64,000 nucleotides of DNA from assembly GCA_017163975.1 (NCBI GenBank), contig JAFFSR010000239.1, positions 5,580,001-5,644,000 of the forward strand, given 5' to 3'. The stretch's first letter is position 1. Each line of letters starts with the position of its first letter. Positions 48,660 through 62,064 of this stretch are shown here, piece after piece. The translations under genes were made by a program, and so were the position numbers. The notes below the pieces were generated by a model. That model had not been told where the DNA came from, ran no database searches, and saw only the letters and a program-made list of their open reading frames with translations. Source of the DNA: Anastatus disparis. Its lineage: Eukaryota; Arthropoda; Insecta; Hymenoptera; Eupelmidae.

Positions 48660-51640
48660 ATTTTAGTTGAGAAAAAACATATAATGTATTCTAAAACTGA
48701 AATTATCGTAAATTCGTAATAAAATTTGTTGTTTAAAATTTGAATAGAATTTTATAAATTGATTTCACATTAAAGTTATAATCAAAATCTGAATAAATGT
48801 TATTAAAGATTATATATCATTTGAATGGATTGATTTTACACCAAAAAAAAGTTTGTACAAGAATATAAAAAAATTCAAAGTAACAAAAGAGAAATATTTC
48901 GTTAAAAGCAAATGTTCAAGACCTACATTATTGTATATAATCGTACGGTACGTTGTGAATTTTAAAAATATATGTATCTACCTTAAACCGTTATTGTGTA
49001 AACTGTAAATAACTATAAAAGGGAGGATTTTGCATTCCTTTTTTTCGGACATTTATTTTTATTTTCCAAAAAAAGACAAAAAAAAAAGAAAAGAAATCCC
49101 TTTATTCCAAAAACTTTTATTTCGCTTTCATTGAATTAAGTGAAATCGAGTAAGAATATATAAGTCGTTTTAATATTGAAATTTTTTTTTCCGTATTTTC
49201 TAAGACTTGTAAGATTTAATTTTAAATAGGAAGCATACGCCGACTGGAGAAAGAGAAAAAATAAATGAATTCTCTTTCTATTGTATAATATTGGTAAAAA
49301 AAAGAATAACGAGCTAACGGTGTTTTTTTAATAATTCGAAATAACAAGTGCTCTGGAATAAATATATGTACGTTACGTACGATGTATTATAGCTGTTTTT
49401 ATTGGCTCGCGTGGAAATTGCAATAAAAAAATGAATATTATAGATATACAATAACACCTTATTATAATATTATTTTTTAATTTTAACTCATCGATTGCAC
49501 TGTACATTAGAGTGCCGTGAATACTTTAGTATTACTCTTTTTTTTTTTACTGATGCGCGTAAAAATTTTATAGCGCATGAAAAAAAATCATCGAAATAAT
49601 CTATAAAAAAATATGCCGAATAAAAACGAATAAATTCTTTTTTTTTCATCTTTATCTATCTTTATACGATCTGTTAATAAAAAAATCAATATTTTTGTAT
49701 ATCGATACCTTAGAGTGAATAAAACTTTTTTTTATTCCTTCGATGTTTATCAGTGCTTTCATTAACAGAGCTGCAAAGATTTTATATTGAATTTTATTAA
49801 ATTCGAAAATGCTCGATCAAATATAGTTTGGATATTGAACACCAAAATAAACGTAGAACTAATTCGATTCTTCATTCAATAACAATGGCTACTTTATCAT
49901 ATTGAAAAGTAGGGGTAACAGTAAAACATTACATCCAATCAGAAATTATCAAAGAATAAAGTACTATTTTATACCCGATTCCACCGTCAATAAAGTGGCT
50001 GAACGGAGAGAATAATATTGATATGAAATAATTTTTCAACTATATTTTATATGATATGTTAATTAATTTCTATTAAACATAATAATAAGCAATCAACAAT
50101 AAAAAGAGTTGGAAGAGATGAGTATCTAAACATGGGATAACCACATGAAAAATGTTATTGTGGAAACAATATGTCTAGTATTTGTTATTGCAACGATAAA
50201 AAAGTTTAGAAATATCAAATAATCTTACTTATTTATTACGCTTTCTTTGAAAGTATTATTATTTATAGTACAATTGTTTGAAATGGTACGTAAAAAAATA
50301 TTATGGCACAAAGAGCTCGGGGTACATTTCTTAAAATAATAAAGATTTTACTTTAAGCAAAAACATTCCAAGAAACATAACACAACTGTTAACCTGTTTG
50401 TATTATACATTGTGAGATACTCGAAGAAATTTATATAAAAACTAAGAAAAACATTCGTTTTATACAATTGTTTAAAACAAGTAAAATTGAGAACAAATAA
50501 ATTGCATTATAGTTATAAAAATTAATAATTATCTAATAGATAATTTATTTGACGAATATTAAGTACATTATTGTCATGATGTATTTTCTGTTTTCTAAAG
50601 CTATTGTATAAAGTCCCAATTGTTACACACGCGTTTATTTTGAAGCAATTTAAGTTTATATTTTTCTTGTATATCAACTTATGTGTAAGTAATAAGATTT
50701 ACCTTCATGGGACGCAATATGTATTTTTTATGGTATAAATAAGTAAATAAATACTTATAATTATCAGAATTTAAATGCTATTATAAATATTGCCATTACT
50801 GTCATAATAAAGAGTTTCAAGTTTTTCATGTCATTGGTAATTCATATAATAAAGATTTGTAACATTAAACATCTTCATATGAAAATAAGATAATAATCAT
50901 TGTTCTCGTCGATCAGAAATTCAAAATCATAAAAATGCATTAAAACGTCGAAAGTAAAAGTTTCTTCGTTACTCTCTTTGGCACGTGTCACTCTAAGGCT
51001 AAAGCAAGTCTTACGATCTTAGTCAGCCCTACTTTCCAAAAATATGAAAATGCGGTGGTTAGGTAATGGCATAACATTAGTTTTCATAAAATCGGCTTAA
51101 TGAAAGTAAATTATGTACAGTGAATGAAAATTTATAATGCTTTAAGAATTGATTTTTATCGTAAATTTGTTAACTATTGATTGAATAATGTGAGATTTTA
51201 TAATTTTAAGTTTCTTGTTAGATAAGCAGGGGCTTTAAAGAAACAAATTGCAAAAAAAAGCTTTCAATATAAAAAAGATACAAGTTGTACAACACAAAAT
51301 ATTACATATAATATTTAACTTTAAATTAAATTCGTATTATGTGAAATAGACGCGCGTAAAAATAACACAATAGGTGTTAAACTTTCAATTACACTAGATA
51401 CGTATTACGTTAAAATTATGAAAAGAAATTACACAAAAAAATTTCATGAAAAACAAATGTACTAATGAAATTTTTTTATAAATTTTTCAATTCTGAATGA
51501 CAATATGTATAATTTATTTGACTAAGAAACTGTTTCTGATCATTTTAGTATAATAAAAATATTTGGATTTACAATATTTTGGTTTTTTCATTTCGAGGAG
51601 GCATTATTTCTTTAATAAATGAACATGCTAGGTTAAACAA
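48660..51640. other. AT-rich DNA without a recognisable gene
   Basis: A+T-rich throughout, with no feature recognised. Confidence 0.55.
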
Positions 51641-51650
51641 TTCAACACAT

Positions 51651-51784
51651 AATAGTATCTGCATATTATAGCTGTAGATTCGAAACCTATGAAAAAAAAT
51701 ATCAAAATTTTGAATGAAACAAAATTTTCAAAAATACTTTCGATTATATTTCTTGTTAAATTTATCATTTTAACTGATGGATAC
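51651..51784 (-). repeat. Copy of the 46258-46391 flank next to SINE copy 2
   Basis: On the - strand it directly continues from the SINE's A-rich tail and begins GTATCCATCAGTTAAAATG. It is colinear with the 134 bp after SINE copy 1. Confidence 0.8.
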
Positions 51785-51985
51785 TTTTTTTTATTGTTAT
51801 TTAACGTCACAATATTTATGCTATCATTGCAATGCTAATTAGCGACGGAGGTTGTCAGTGTGTTTGTAAACAAAGCACATGTAAAATACAGTGGTACTTA
51901 TATGAATCGACTGAGAACGGCATTCGAACTCAGGACCTCGAGATTACGAATTTATCGCTCTACCGAGTGAGCCACTGACGACCTC
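51785..51985 (-). mobile_element. tRNA-derived SINE, copy 2
   Basis: On the - strand it starts GAGGTCGTCAGTGGCTCACT, with the A-box-like GGCTCACTCGGTAGAGCGAT, B-box GAGTTCGAATGCC and the family body (CAGTG, GTGCTTTGTTTACAAACACA, GACAACCTCCGTCGC). It ends in an A-rich tail (AATAACAATAAAAAAAA). Its 5' flank is unrelated to that of copy 1, but its 3' flank is shared. Confidence 0.85.
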
Positions 51986-51989
51986 AATT

Positions 51990-53600
51990 AAATCATATGT
52001 ATTAGTATCTTTAGAACTTATTAGGTGATATAGTCTAGAAAACACATAGATCAAATAATACTACGGTTCGAAAAGCTTAAACAGAAAAGAATCTTTAAAT
52101 GTCTATTTTGCAAAGTATGTTTTGATTTTTGTCCAATATAAAAATATGAATGAACATTATTTATCGAAAAGTTTTTTTTACACTTCAGAGTACATTTACA
52201 TATTTAAAAATGTAACACCTTTCTTGTGCTGTCTTATTTAATGATTCTTGTAATTTTGTATATTATTTATTTTTATTACAGTATTTTATATTACTTTAGT
52301 GTTTTTTGTACATTACAACATGAGTTGCTCGTATTTTTTATATATATTTTTTTGCGGTTCATTTTTTCACATTCAAATTCCAATTATTTAAATGGATGTT
52401 TTAAAATTTTTGAGTAAAGTTAAAATAAAGTTTAAAATTAGGAAAAAAATTTTCTTAACAAAAACTACAAATTACTTTCGAATGTACTTTTATGCAGTTA
52501 CAATTTATTTTATAATTTATCAAAGTTATTCAAGATTTTTTATTAAAAAAAAGATTACCTTAATTAGTTAAGTGGCATCGAATAAAAACAAATTTGCTTA
52601 ATTTTCCATTTAGTTATTAGAAATTCTTGTGCATTTTATGTTCACTAACATTTTCTGTGTATTTAACCATTTCGAAAATTAGTAAATCTGAGAGTTTGAA
52701 AAGTACATTTTAAGGTAATAGATTGTTTTCAAACTAGGTCTAACAATCTGAAAATATGTGCTAAATGTGATTACATTTACCTATACCTTTAATTTTTTTT
52801 TCTTAAATTAAAAAAATTCCTTTTAAAATATGTTTTATCGGCATTTGATGAAAAATATTTAATTATATTATTATTTTCAGTTTTCATTCATGTGAAATGA
52901 AATGTTCATTTAGTCAAAAACTAACACCCAATTACTTTAGGAGACCTTCTAAATAGTAAAAATCTAGCTTATCATCCAAGTAAATTTAATGCTAATTTTT
53001 TACTTAAAATTTTTATATTTAGTGTTTCTTTTTCAGTTTATCATTAAATTGTACTTACAAAAAAAATCTCTAGATCAGAAATGGCATTAAAATTAAAAGA
53101 TCTAATTTGATATTAAGAAAAATAAAACTTCTGTTTTGGCATTTTGTTTAATGGACCCTAAAAATTTTCTTTTCGTCATAAAATCGTTTTTTAGCGTTTC
53201 AGGCATAAATATGTCTACATAAAGGGAGTATGTATTTTTCAAGTCAGATAAATTAACGTACACTTTTATATCATATGTAACTAAATCAGAGTCAATTTAA
53301 CGATATGATCATCACGTTACAAGCGCCTAGTTACAAAGTAGATTCATTTGCCTTTCATTATATATTTATTTACACTTTTACATTGATGAAAAAGCTTTCA
53401 ATCGAACGATCATTTAAAAACGTTAATCAAAACGAAAGTAATCAATTCGTGATGGTGATTAGCAAACTGAATTTTGTTTTTTTAAACAGTTTTTTACTTT
53501 TCAATTAAATGTTTAATCATAAAAAAGCATACCGTACTTAAACATTCGATAAAAAAATCTTGTAACATTAAAATATTACAATTTACTTTTGCACTTAATA
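51990..53600. other. AT-rich DNA without a recognisable gene
   Basis: A+T-rich, with short frames only. Nothing recognised. Confidence 0.55.
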
Positions 53601-53832
53601 AAGATGTCAACAGCCTTTTTTTTGCAAGCAATTGCATCTCACTTTCTTTTTTTTCTTCTTCTTTAGATTAGGATGAAATACGATATCCTGAAGTATACTA
53701 AGATGGTTCAAGTGCAAATTGCAGTAGACACTCGAAATGGGTCAGGCATAGGAAAAGCCAGAGCAGTTTCTCTGCTGCCTTCCCCCAAAAGTACTTGGCA
53801 CTTCACAGCTAAACGAATTCCCGAAGGAAAAC

Positions 53833-53855
53833 GAGAGAGAGAGAGAGAGAGAGAG
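53833..53855. repeat. (GA)n microsatellite
   Basis: Short GA array at the right side of a G+C-richer patch (about 53.6-54.0 kb). The patch follows a long pyrimidine tract ending in CTTCTTTAG and has a 61-codon + frame with no recognised family. Confidence 0.85.
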
Positions 53856-54009
53856 TGACACGCTTGTGGTTTTTCATCTCCATTCCCTATCCTATCCTCC
53901 CCTTTACTTCTAAAGACTCAAACTAACTATGGAATCTTCTTTGCAGATGGAAGAGAAAACGGTCATTTAATAGCATCAAAGATTAAGCATAGTGTCCTAT
54001 AATGTTTTT

Positions 54010-56160
54010 TTTCGTATAGTATTTGATATACGTATAGGCATTATATTTGAGATAAGGGGATAAATAGATTTTTATATTATAATTAAAATTTGGGTGCTTT
54101 AATGAATTGCTTTTGTTGTTCATATTAAAACATTTTCAATTAAAAATGTTATTATTTTAATTAACTAGTTTTTAAGTAAAGTTTTTATTTTCAATATAGA
54201 AATTATTAATTAAATTTTTAATAATAAAAAAAGTAGATTGATAATTTAAAATTGTTATGTAATTCTGTTAATTATAAAAAAATATTGAACTTAAAATAAT
54301 ACTACAATCAATAATTCAGTAATACTCCTTATGAAATCATAATTTATCAATAAAAATATAATTACGTGCCAAATACATAGAATTTCCTTAATCAAAATAT
54401 AGTTACCAGTAACTGCTAAAAAAATACACAGAACAAAGTTTGCACAAATAAATTAATAAATATGAAATTGAAAAAGTATAATAAAAAATAAATAATTATT
54501 TCCATATAGCTAATATCTTTTAAACAAAATTTTCATATAATCGGAAAAATTAAAATTCCTAATACGACGACAAGTACGAAAAGGATTACTGCATTTTAAT
54601 TTTAGCTCACCTTCATTAAGACTAACTAAAGCCATCTTTCATCGTATGTATTTTAATATTTTTCCATGTTCGTATATAATATCTTGGATATTCAATCTAA
54701 TTGCGTGTGAGAAATTCCATTCAAGTATACAACAGGCATACATTTGTGCCGGTCAATGAAATGAATGACATGGAATTGAGTTATACATTTGTTTAATTTT
54801 TTTTTTAATGTGAAGAAATTTTAATTACTTTTTTTAAGAGGATTGTACCTTATATCATTTGCATCATGAATAATGCGTTTAGTACAGATAATCTAATTTT
54901 TAGAAAAGTTGCAAATATTATGAATTTTTCTTAATAATTTTATGTACAGCTTAAAATCAATGATAGTGTAAAATAATAAAATAAATGGTCAGAGAAAACA
55001 TTAAAAGTAACTTTTGTTTCTAATTTATATTTGAAAAATAAATAAAGTGATTTTTTAATTTTTTTCGGTTTTCTTTCTTATTTTCAAATTGGAATATTTC
55101 TGTTTTGAAAAAGATCAAGGTTTTGTAAGAGTTCTAATTAATTCTTAGTTCTTGTTAATTTTATTGTTTTTAATTAACCTTTACTCATTCATCAAAGAAC
55201 ATAATTATTATTACAAGATATTACAAATTTATATTATTATAGAATATAAACATCTAAAAAATTTAAGGTGACTTTTTGGTTATTTGCTCAACATTTTCAA
55301 ACCAGAATTGATTTAACTATAATCTTCGCTTTTCACACTTCGTGCAAATGAAAATAAATAAATAAAAATATGAAAATCAGTAAATAAAAAATACAGTATC
55401 TGGATATATGAAAAAAAAAAAAAATAAATCAAGTAAGCTGGCGGAAATATTTATTCTAAAAACTTATGCAAAATTTTAATACAAGCAATCGTAAATACAA
55501 TATCGTTTGTTAAAACCAGCTTAGCTTTTATCAAAAGAAAAATTTTTTAAGAATTAATTAAATTTAACAATCTAGAAAGTAATGTATAGCAAAAATAGTT
55601 TAAAATTAGATATAAAATTTATATAAATGTAAATAACAAAGAGCTCGATAACTAAATATTTCAACTTTCGAAAATAAAAAACAAATCATTAATCACTATT
55701 ATAACATAGATTATAAAATCTATTATCAAATTAATTAAATAAATAGGAAATCTTTTAAAATAATTAATTTTAGAATAAACATGAAAGTCTTTATCTTATA
55801 TAAGCCTTGGATATCCATTGGTTTTTCTTTTATTATATGAAATAATGTGCCTTTCATTATTCACAAACTGTTGAGTTGAACAAACAGTATTTCATATAAA
55901 TAGAAAATAAAAAGTTTCTCTTATTCAACATTAAATACAAAAGCGCTAAAATTAAATACAATTAATAGTCCATTTTCCACATAATATTAACTGGAATACA
56001 AGTAGCCGGAAAATTAATGAGATTTTTGATAACAATACCAATTACTTTTCAACGCACGAAATAATATGCGAAAACCCGTGACCATAACAAAAATCGTTGA
56101 GAATATAACAGTTATACTACCGCTTAGTATGTACATTACCGCCTTTTCAAATTAACATCT
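54010..56160. other. AT-rich DNA without a recognisable gene
   Basis: Very A+T-rich. Nothing recognised. Confidence 0.55.
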
Positions 56161-56162
56161 AT

Positions 56163-56356
56163 GAGGTATTCAGTGGCTCACTCGGTAGAGCGATGGACTC
56201 GTAACCCAAGGGCCCGAGTTCGATTCCCGCTCTCTGCTGATTTTAAACAAGCACCACTGTTCATTACATGTGCTTTGTTCACAAACTCACTGACCACCTC
56301 CGTCGCTTATCAGCATCGCAATGATAGCATAATTACAGTGACGTTAAATAAAAAAA
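56163..56356 (+). mobile_element. tRNA-derived SINE, copy 3
   Basis: Begins GAGGTATTCAGTGGCTCACT and has the best-preserved tRNA-like head of the four copies (GGCTCACTCGGTAGAGCGAT, then CTCGTAACCC and GGTTCGA-like GAGTTCGATTCCC). The body has CAAGCACCACT, GTGCTTTGTTC, CACTGACCACCTCCGTCGC and AGCATCGCAATGATAG, with an AAATAAAAAAA tail. No clear target duplication. The 75-codon frame crossing it is an artefact. Confidence 0.85.
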
Positions 56357-56785
56357 TGTTTTCATTTATAAGTAGTTTCCGAAATTAATTGCACCTTTTT
56401 TTGATATCGTGTTATTTTTTTTGTAAATAAACAGTTGGTGATGCGACCCTTGCTAGCGAAATTGCTTCACAAGAGATCTTTTAATTCTACTATTTGTTTA
56501 ATCTTTGTCCACTATAGAGAGGACATTTGAAGTGAAATGGGTTAAATATGATGAGGAAACGACTTTTAAATTTACGTATAATGGCGTTAAATAAAATAAA
56601 AGAAAGTACAATCAATAATATAATTAATAAATCAATTATATTTATCTTATACCAAGCAATGCTAATGTTTAACAAACATTTCAATGCCAATTTTATATTT
56701 TTTAATATTAAAATTTATGATTTGGATAAAAAAAATGAAAGAGTCATTTTTTTGTTCCCATTTATAAAAGCTGAACATTCAAATA

Positions 56786-56842
56786 TTCGTCGTTTATTAG
56801 CATTGCAATCATAGCGTAAACGCAACAACATTAAAAAAAAAT
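56786..56842 (+). mobile_element. 5'-truncated SINE fragment
   Basis: CGTCGTTTATTAGCATTGCA followed by ATCATAGCG and an A-rich end matches the last 55 bases or so of the SINE body (CGTCGCTAATTAGCATCGCA, ATGATAGC) with several differences. Only the 3' part is present. Confidence 0.55.
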
Positions 56843-56849
56843 TATTTAT

Positions 56850-59800
56850 GATGCTTACGTTTTTAAGCACTCATATTTTCATTGTTCGACAAAACAAAAA
56901 CAAATATGCTCAAAGAAAAAGCAATATATACCCACGCGATGATATTCTTTCTGCTCTGGAAACAGAAAATACCATGAATTTATGAAATGATGAAAAGAAA
57001 AAACATTATACAAAGAAACATAAATACAAGTAGTGCAACCATCTTAATTAAAAAAGGTATTAAAATTATTCTTCACGTGAATTCAAAGCTATTTTTTCAC
57101 ATAGAAATAGTTTTGATTTAACAAAATTTTATATAATTATATTAAAAATATTTCTATTCCTCTCAGAATGAACACCTAAATAAAAATGTCATTCAATTAA
57201 CCAATAATCAGATATATCTATAAATATTTGTCGAAGGCCAATGAGATTAAAATAAACATTAATTTGCCTACTAAAGATTAATAGTAACGAGCAAAAATAA
57301 ATATGGGAGTTCAGAATCATAATCCGCTCTTTTAACAAAAGCTAAAAGGATGTATCGGGTGAAAAAAAAGAGAGAAGGGATGAAAAGGGGTAGAGTAAAA
57401 GAAGAGGAGAGAAAAAGAGAGGGAGGGGATAGAGGAATACAATCAGTTGTTGTGCATCCGAATAAAAGCTATCATGTGTTTATTTTTGTTCGCTCGTGTT
57501 AAATAAAGTGCAATTGATTGTATTCAGGTATGGGGAGGTATAGACTTGAACAAATGCAATGAAAAGTCAATGGATGAAAAAAAAAGAAGTCGACTATTTA
57601 GTTCAATCGTTTCCCAAATGAACCAATTTCAGGGCTCGTTATATCCCTAGTATGAAATTGAAAAAAAAAAAAGAAAAAATAAATGAACAGTTCTCTTTCG
57701 ATTGTTTGCTCTTGCGTACAGTCATTATTCACGTAATTGGATATAGCTTGGAAAATGCAATGGATATGTACGCGAAAACATATTATATCAGCTTTCATCT
57801 CTTTTCTTTCTTCCTATCATTTTCCATTGCTTGTTTTTTATGCTTTTTTTACTTTTAAAATGACCGTAATAAGTTCCAACTTTATTAACATGTCATAATT
57901 ACAAAAGTTTCATGTAGATATATTAACAGATGTATACGAGGATCATATTTCGAATAGGTCGAAAAAATATGACACCGATCCTACTTAATACCGGATTTCT
58001 TCTTAACATTCTAATTGATAGAATCGATATTGTTCAATTTAAAATTAACTTTATTTGACAAATAAGTTAAAATAGCTTACTTTTATTGTATCAAACAATA
58101 AGTTTTAAAGTGATAAGAGTTTTCTTTTTGAGCTCCTCGTTCCTCGATACACAAAATACTTATTCTTTCTTATTTTAACTTTTCTTAGATTTTATATATT
58201 ACTTTATTACATAAATCTACTCGCCTACTACTAGCATCGCTCCTTAACCCGAATTCTTTCTTAAACACGCGCACCCGGGTCAATACGCCTTATTATACTT
58301 CGACGTAATTGAAGAGATTTCAAAATCTTTATAACTAAAAATCTTTATAAAATATACATATATTTTTTTTTATGTTTTTTATTTATTTATTCTTAACACA
58401 TGTTTGTATTTAATTTAACTTTTTTTAAAATAATTCTCTTATTTAGCTTCTTTTTGGTTCATTTATAAATTTTGTTGAATGTGTCCACTTTTTTTATACT
58501 TCTTTTATTCAATATTTCATTAATCAACAGCCCGTGTTGATATATTAAATTAAACTTTTTTTGATAACCTTTTTGATGCCTTTTTTGATTCATTCATAAA
58601 ATTTTGTTGAATTAAGTCAACTTTATTTTACGTACGTTCTTTTATGTTAACTGTTTTCAAAATCACGCCTTTTAAATTGCAGCACGTCTAATCTTTTAAC
58701 GCACAGATTCTGTTGGATCAAAAACCAACACGGATCTTAAATCATAACATTCTGATTGTGAATTTTTTAGTGTATACATTTGAAATATTTTGAAATTACG
58801 TCAACTTTATTGTTTTCATAATATACATAAAAATTTGAATGAAATACACATTATATGAAATACAAAACATTGTTTAAAAAATGAGATATAACTGCTAAAA
58901 TTAATTCACAACCTGATAAATTTAACTAATCGAATATGATTTTTAATAGCTAAAATAGTTTGCCTTCCGTAATTAATCAATATTATTCTAATAATATCGT
59001 CGAAACAAATAGATTTTGAAATCTATTTTGATATTATTAAATATAAATGATTGAAATAGATTAAAAACTATTTATATCGTTTTATTAGATACAATCCAAT
59101 AATTTCTGTCTACTGGGCGCACTAAATTTTTATTTTAACATAATGCTTTAAGTATTTTCCTTTTTAAGTATTTTTATACTCCATTTTGAAGATTTATTTT
59201 ATCACAAAGTCCTTTAGAATATTAAAGTGTATGTAAAATATTTACAAAGTGATGCACAAAAGATAATACATTTTTAACGATGTTATATTTGAAAGAGTTC
59301 ATTGTTTTGCTTTTTATAAAGTGTAGCTTATATATTTGAAAAGGATAAAAAAAATATAATTTCATGAAAAATTTCTCAAACATTTTTATAAAAACGATTT
59401 ATGAATTTTATCAAAACTTCTGAATTCTGCTAAATTTATATATCAAATTTTTATGCTTAATAATGTTTGGTGAATAATTATGCACAAGGTCTTTATTAAT
59501 GCAAACTTTGTATAAAAATTAATAAAGTTCAGATTGTACAGAAACTAAAAAAAAATTTTAACAAAATATTTTGTAATTCTTTTTATTATTGCTACAATAT
59601 TATTTAGGTGCAAAAATATCAAAAGATAATCAGTAAGGTAGATCCAATATTGATATTAATTTAGACTTTTCAACATATAACAAGGAGAGGATTTTCAAAT
59701 AAGATACCGTGATTTTGTATTATCCATAATGCAAAGGCATCTCCTTACGTATGCGCATATATATGCGTGTATAAAAGATAAAAGAAAAATTTTAAGTTAT

Positions 59801-60700
59801 CTTGATAAACTTTGTCATATTTCTAGATAAAAATGGTTAAAAATATAAAATTTCCAGTTATAGAACTACGCTTGCGATATTATTATGAATGGATAATTTT
59901 CATTACAAAAATGTGTCCATTTATAATCGACATTGTGATAGAACATGCGTCGATTGCATTTACATTTTTAATCTCATGCGACATTGATAAAACGAATATT
60001 TTCGATCAAATTGAGAAACAGGATTGGATTTAACCTTTTGGAAAGGTTAAAAATATAATTTACCTTCATTCTGCGTTGGTTTTTTTTTTGCTGTTCCTAT
60101 TCTTTCTAAAAATGTATAATTTGTAACTGAATCAGAACGAAGTTTAAAATATACATAGATAGTCTCTAATTAAGTGCTAATTTTGCAACGTAATAAATTT
60201 TTTAATTTTCTCAATTACGCAGCGCTGATCTTCTCTGCCTTTTAATATATTTGTTTCTTTAGTTAAACTTATGGAGTAAGTGTGTCAGGGTTTATCTTGA
60301 TGAGCCTTATTTGTGGGCTATTTATATATTGATATTAATTTTTTATGTGTAAAGTGTATTTATCCATTTAGTTATTTACATAGGTATATATTAGATATAT
60401 ATAAAGATAAACGAATATTTGAAAAATTAAAGCTCTTTAGAGTAAATTTTAGTAAAAAAAATATAGGTTACAAGTCAAAAATTCGAGTTTCGCAGGCGAG
60501 GCCTTCTTCTTTGTTGATTAATTGTACGAGTTCAATTTATTTTTTGTATTTACTCAATAAAAAAAATTGATGAAATATAAATTCAGAACATTGTAAATTT
60601 AAAAGGTCAAATATAACACATTTTCATCTTCGAATTTTCTTTGCTAAAAATTTTTTTACAATATTCTTCTTTTCGTAGAATCAAGCATACACTTTTTTAT
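56850..60700. other. AT-rich DNA with a purine-rich patch near 57.35-57.6 kb
   Basis: No gene is supported. The patch at 57360-57440 is almost entirely A/G on the + strand (AGAGAAGGG, GAGGAGAGAAAAAGAGAGGG). The remainder is ordinary AT-rich DNA with short frames. Confidence 0.5.
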
Positions 60701-60884
60701 TTCCTTCAATTCTTCGTTATATATATATATATATCTAGGGAACGGCTAGAAGAAAATCCAAAGCACGATTTCATACTCGTTACATTTTCATTTCTGGCAG
60801 TAACGTCCATTCTGAACAATCTTTTTTCTTTCCCTTTTCTTTTTTTTAACTTCTTTTGAGTGAAAATGTACATTCGAAAAAATC

Positions 60885-60906
60885 TATATATATATATATA
60901 TATATA
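60885..60906. repeat. (TA)11 microsatellite
   Basis: Short TA array; a similar one of about 16 bases is at 60719-60734. Both lie in a slightly G+C-richer patch (60.7-61.05 kb). Confidence 0.85.
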
Positions 60907-61350
60907 AATGTAAGAAATGAATGCGCAAGTTGTTCGCGTGCTGTTGAGCGAATTCATGTGCGTCACATAGGTTTATATCACTTTTGCGTGCGCATTTTTT
61001 ATAATCCGTATTTCATTCTTACGTAGCTCCTCTCATCTTATGCTCAATTCAACGTAATATTTCTTCTATGAATGTATATGAATTTTTCATTTAGTAACAA
61101 AAGGATGCTCTAAAAAAAATTTTTCTGTTGTTCCCCTTTTTTTTATTATTATTACTATTATTCTATGCGTGCGTACTATGTATAAGAAAGAACGGGGTTT
61201 TGATTTAATTTTTTATTTTATAAATATATATATTTTTCATATCTTTTATAATGATACTTGGAGATAATATCAATGAAACACGTCTGTTATATGCGCAGAC
61301 ACATGAATTTATCGTGGAAAAACTATTTTTTTTGTATTCAGAAAATTATT

Positions 61351-61513
61351 GAGGTCGTCAGTGACTCATTCGGTAGAGCGATGGATTCATTATCTCGGGG
61401 TCCTGAGTTCGATTCCTGTTACACGTGCCTTGTCTACAAACACATTGACGATCTCTGTCGTTAATTAGCATCATAATGATAGCATCAATAAAACAACATT
61501 GAATAAAAAAAAA
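61351..61513 (+). mobile_element. tRNA-derived SINE, copy 4
   Basis: Begins GAGGTCGTCAGTGACTCATT and carries the same head and body with a short internal deletion: the segment between the B-box region and CACGTGCCTTGTC is missing. It has CATTGACGATCTCTGTCG, TTAGCATCATAATGATAGCA and an A-rich tail. An AAAATTAT pair at 61342-61349 and 61518-61525 may be its target duplication, though the sequence is low in complexity. Confidence 0.8.
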
Positions 61514-61519
61514 TAATAA

Positions 61520-62010
61520 AATTATCTTTGTGTTTTAAATATAGAGAATTTTTTTTCTCAACTCAATAAACACTTATTTATCAAATATATTATGATCATT
61601 AAAGTATTACTTGAGAATATTTTAAAAGTTTCCAACGACTTTTTTATTTCAATATTTTTTCCAGCCCAAACTAAATTGATAAATAAAAAGTTATTTTCCT
61701 TTTTAATCATTAGTGATTTCCCCTACTCTCTCGCTTAAACAATTTCTCATAAAAGTTGCGTGAGTAGAGTACCTGCGTGCACGTGCCGTTTGACGCCCAG
61801 GAAACGTGTGAAAAGTTAACTTCTGTCCACTTAGTACATACATAAAAAAAAGGCCAAGAAAACGAATAAGTAAGATTGATATACACAAATACAGATGAGG
61901 GACTTAAATATATCACTAATGCATTATGTACAAGTAAAAAAAGTAAAAAAAAAAAGAAAAAGAAAAGAAAAAAATGAGAATTAAAACCGTATCGATGCGA
62001 TAAGCTCTTC
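61520..62010. other. AT-rich DNA, richer toward 61.7-61.9 kb
   Basis: No gene is supported. The - frame across 61710-62105 encodes a Tyr-Ile run from the neighbouring AT microsatellite and Phe/Leu-rich residues from A/T runs. Confidence 0.45.
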
Positions 62011-62016
62011 CATGAG

Positions 62017-62018
<2 letters not shown>

Positions 62019-62062
<44 letters not shown>
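62019..62062. repeat. (AT)22 microsatellite
   Basis: Uninterrupted AT array of about 44 bases. It is followed by a G+C-richer island (62.1-62.6 kb) with CTCTCTCCCTCTTTCTTTCT-type sequence and then purine-rich sequence. Confidence 0.95.

Positions 62063-62064
<2 letters not shown>

Noticed and set aside
53673..53858. 61-codon + frame after a pyrimidine tract ending in TTTAG
   Set aside because: The acceptor looks good but no convincing donor follows and the end is a GA-repeat (RERERE) translation. Not enough to call an exon.
46050..61513. Functional tRNA genes at the four tRNA-like sites
   Set aside because: The anticodon stems are decayed and acceptor stems do not pair. Each copy continues into the same 3' body and A-rich tail, so they are SINEs.
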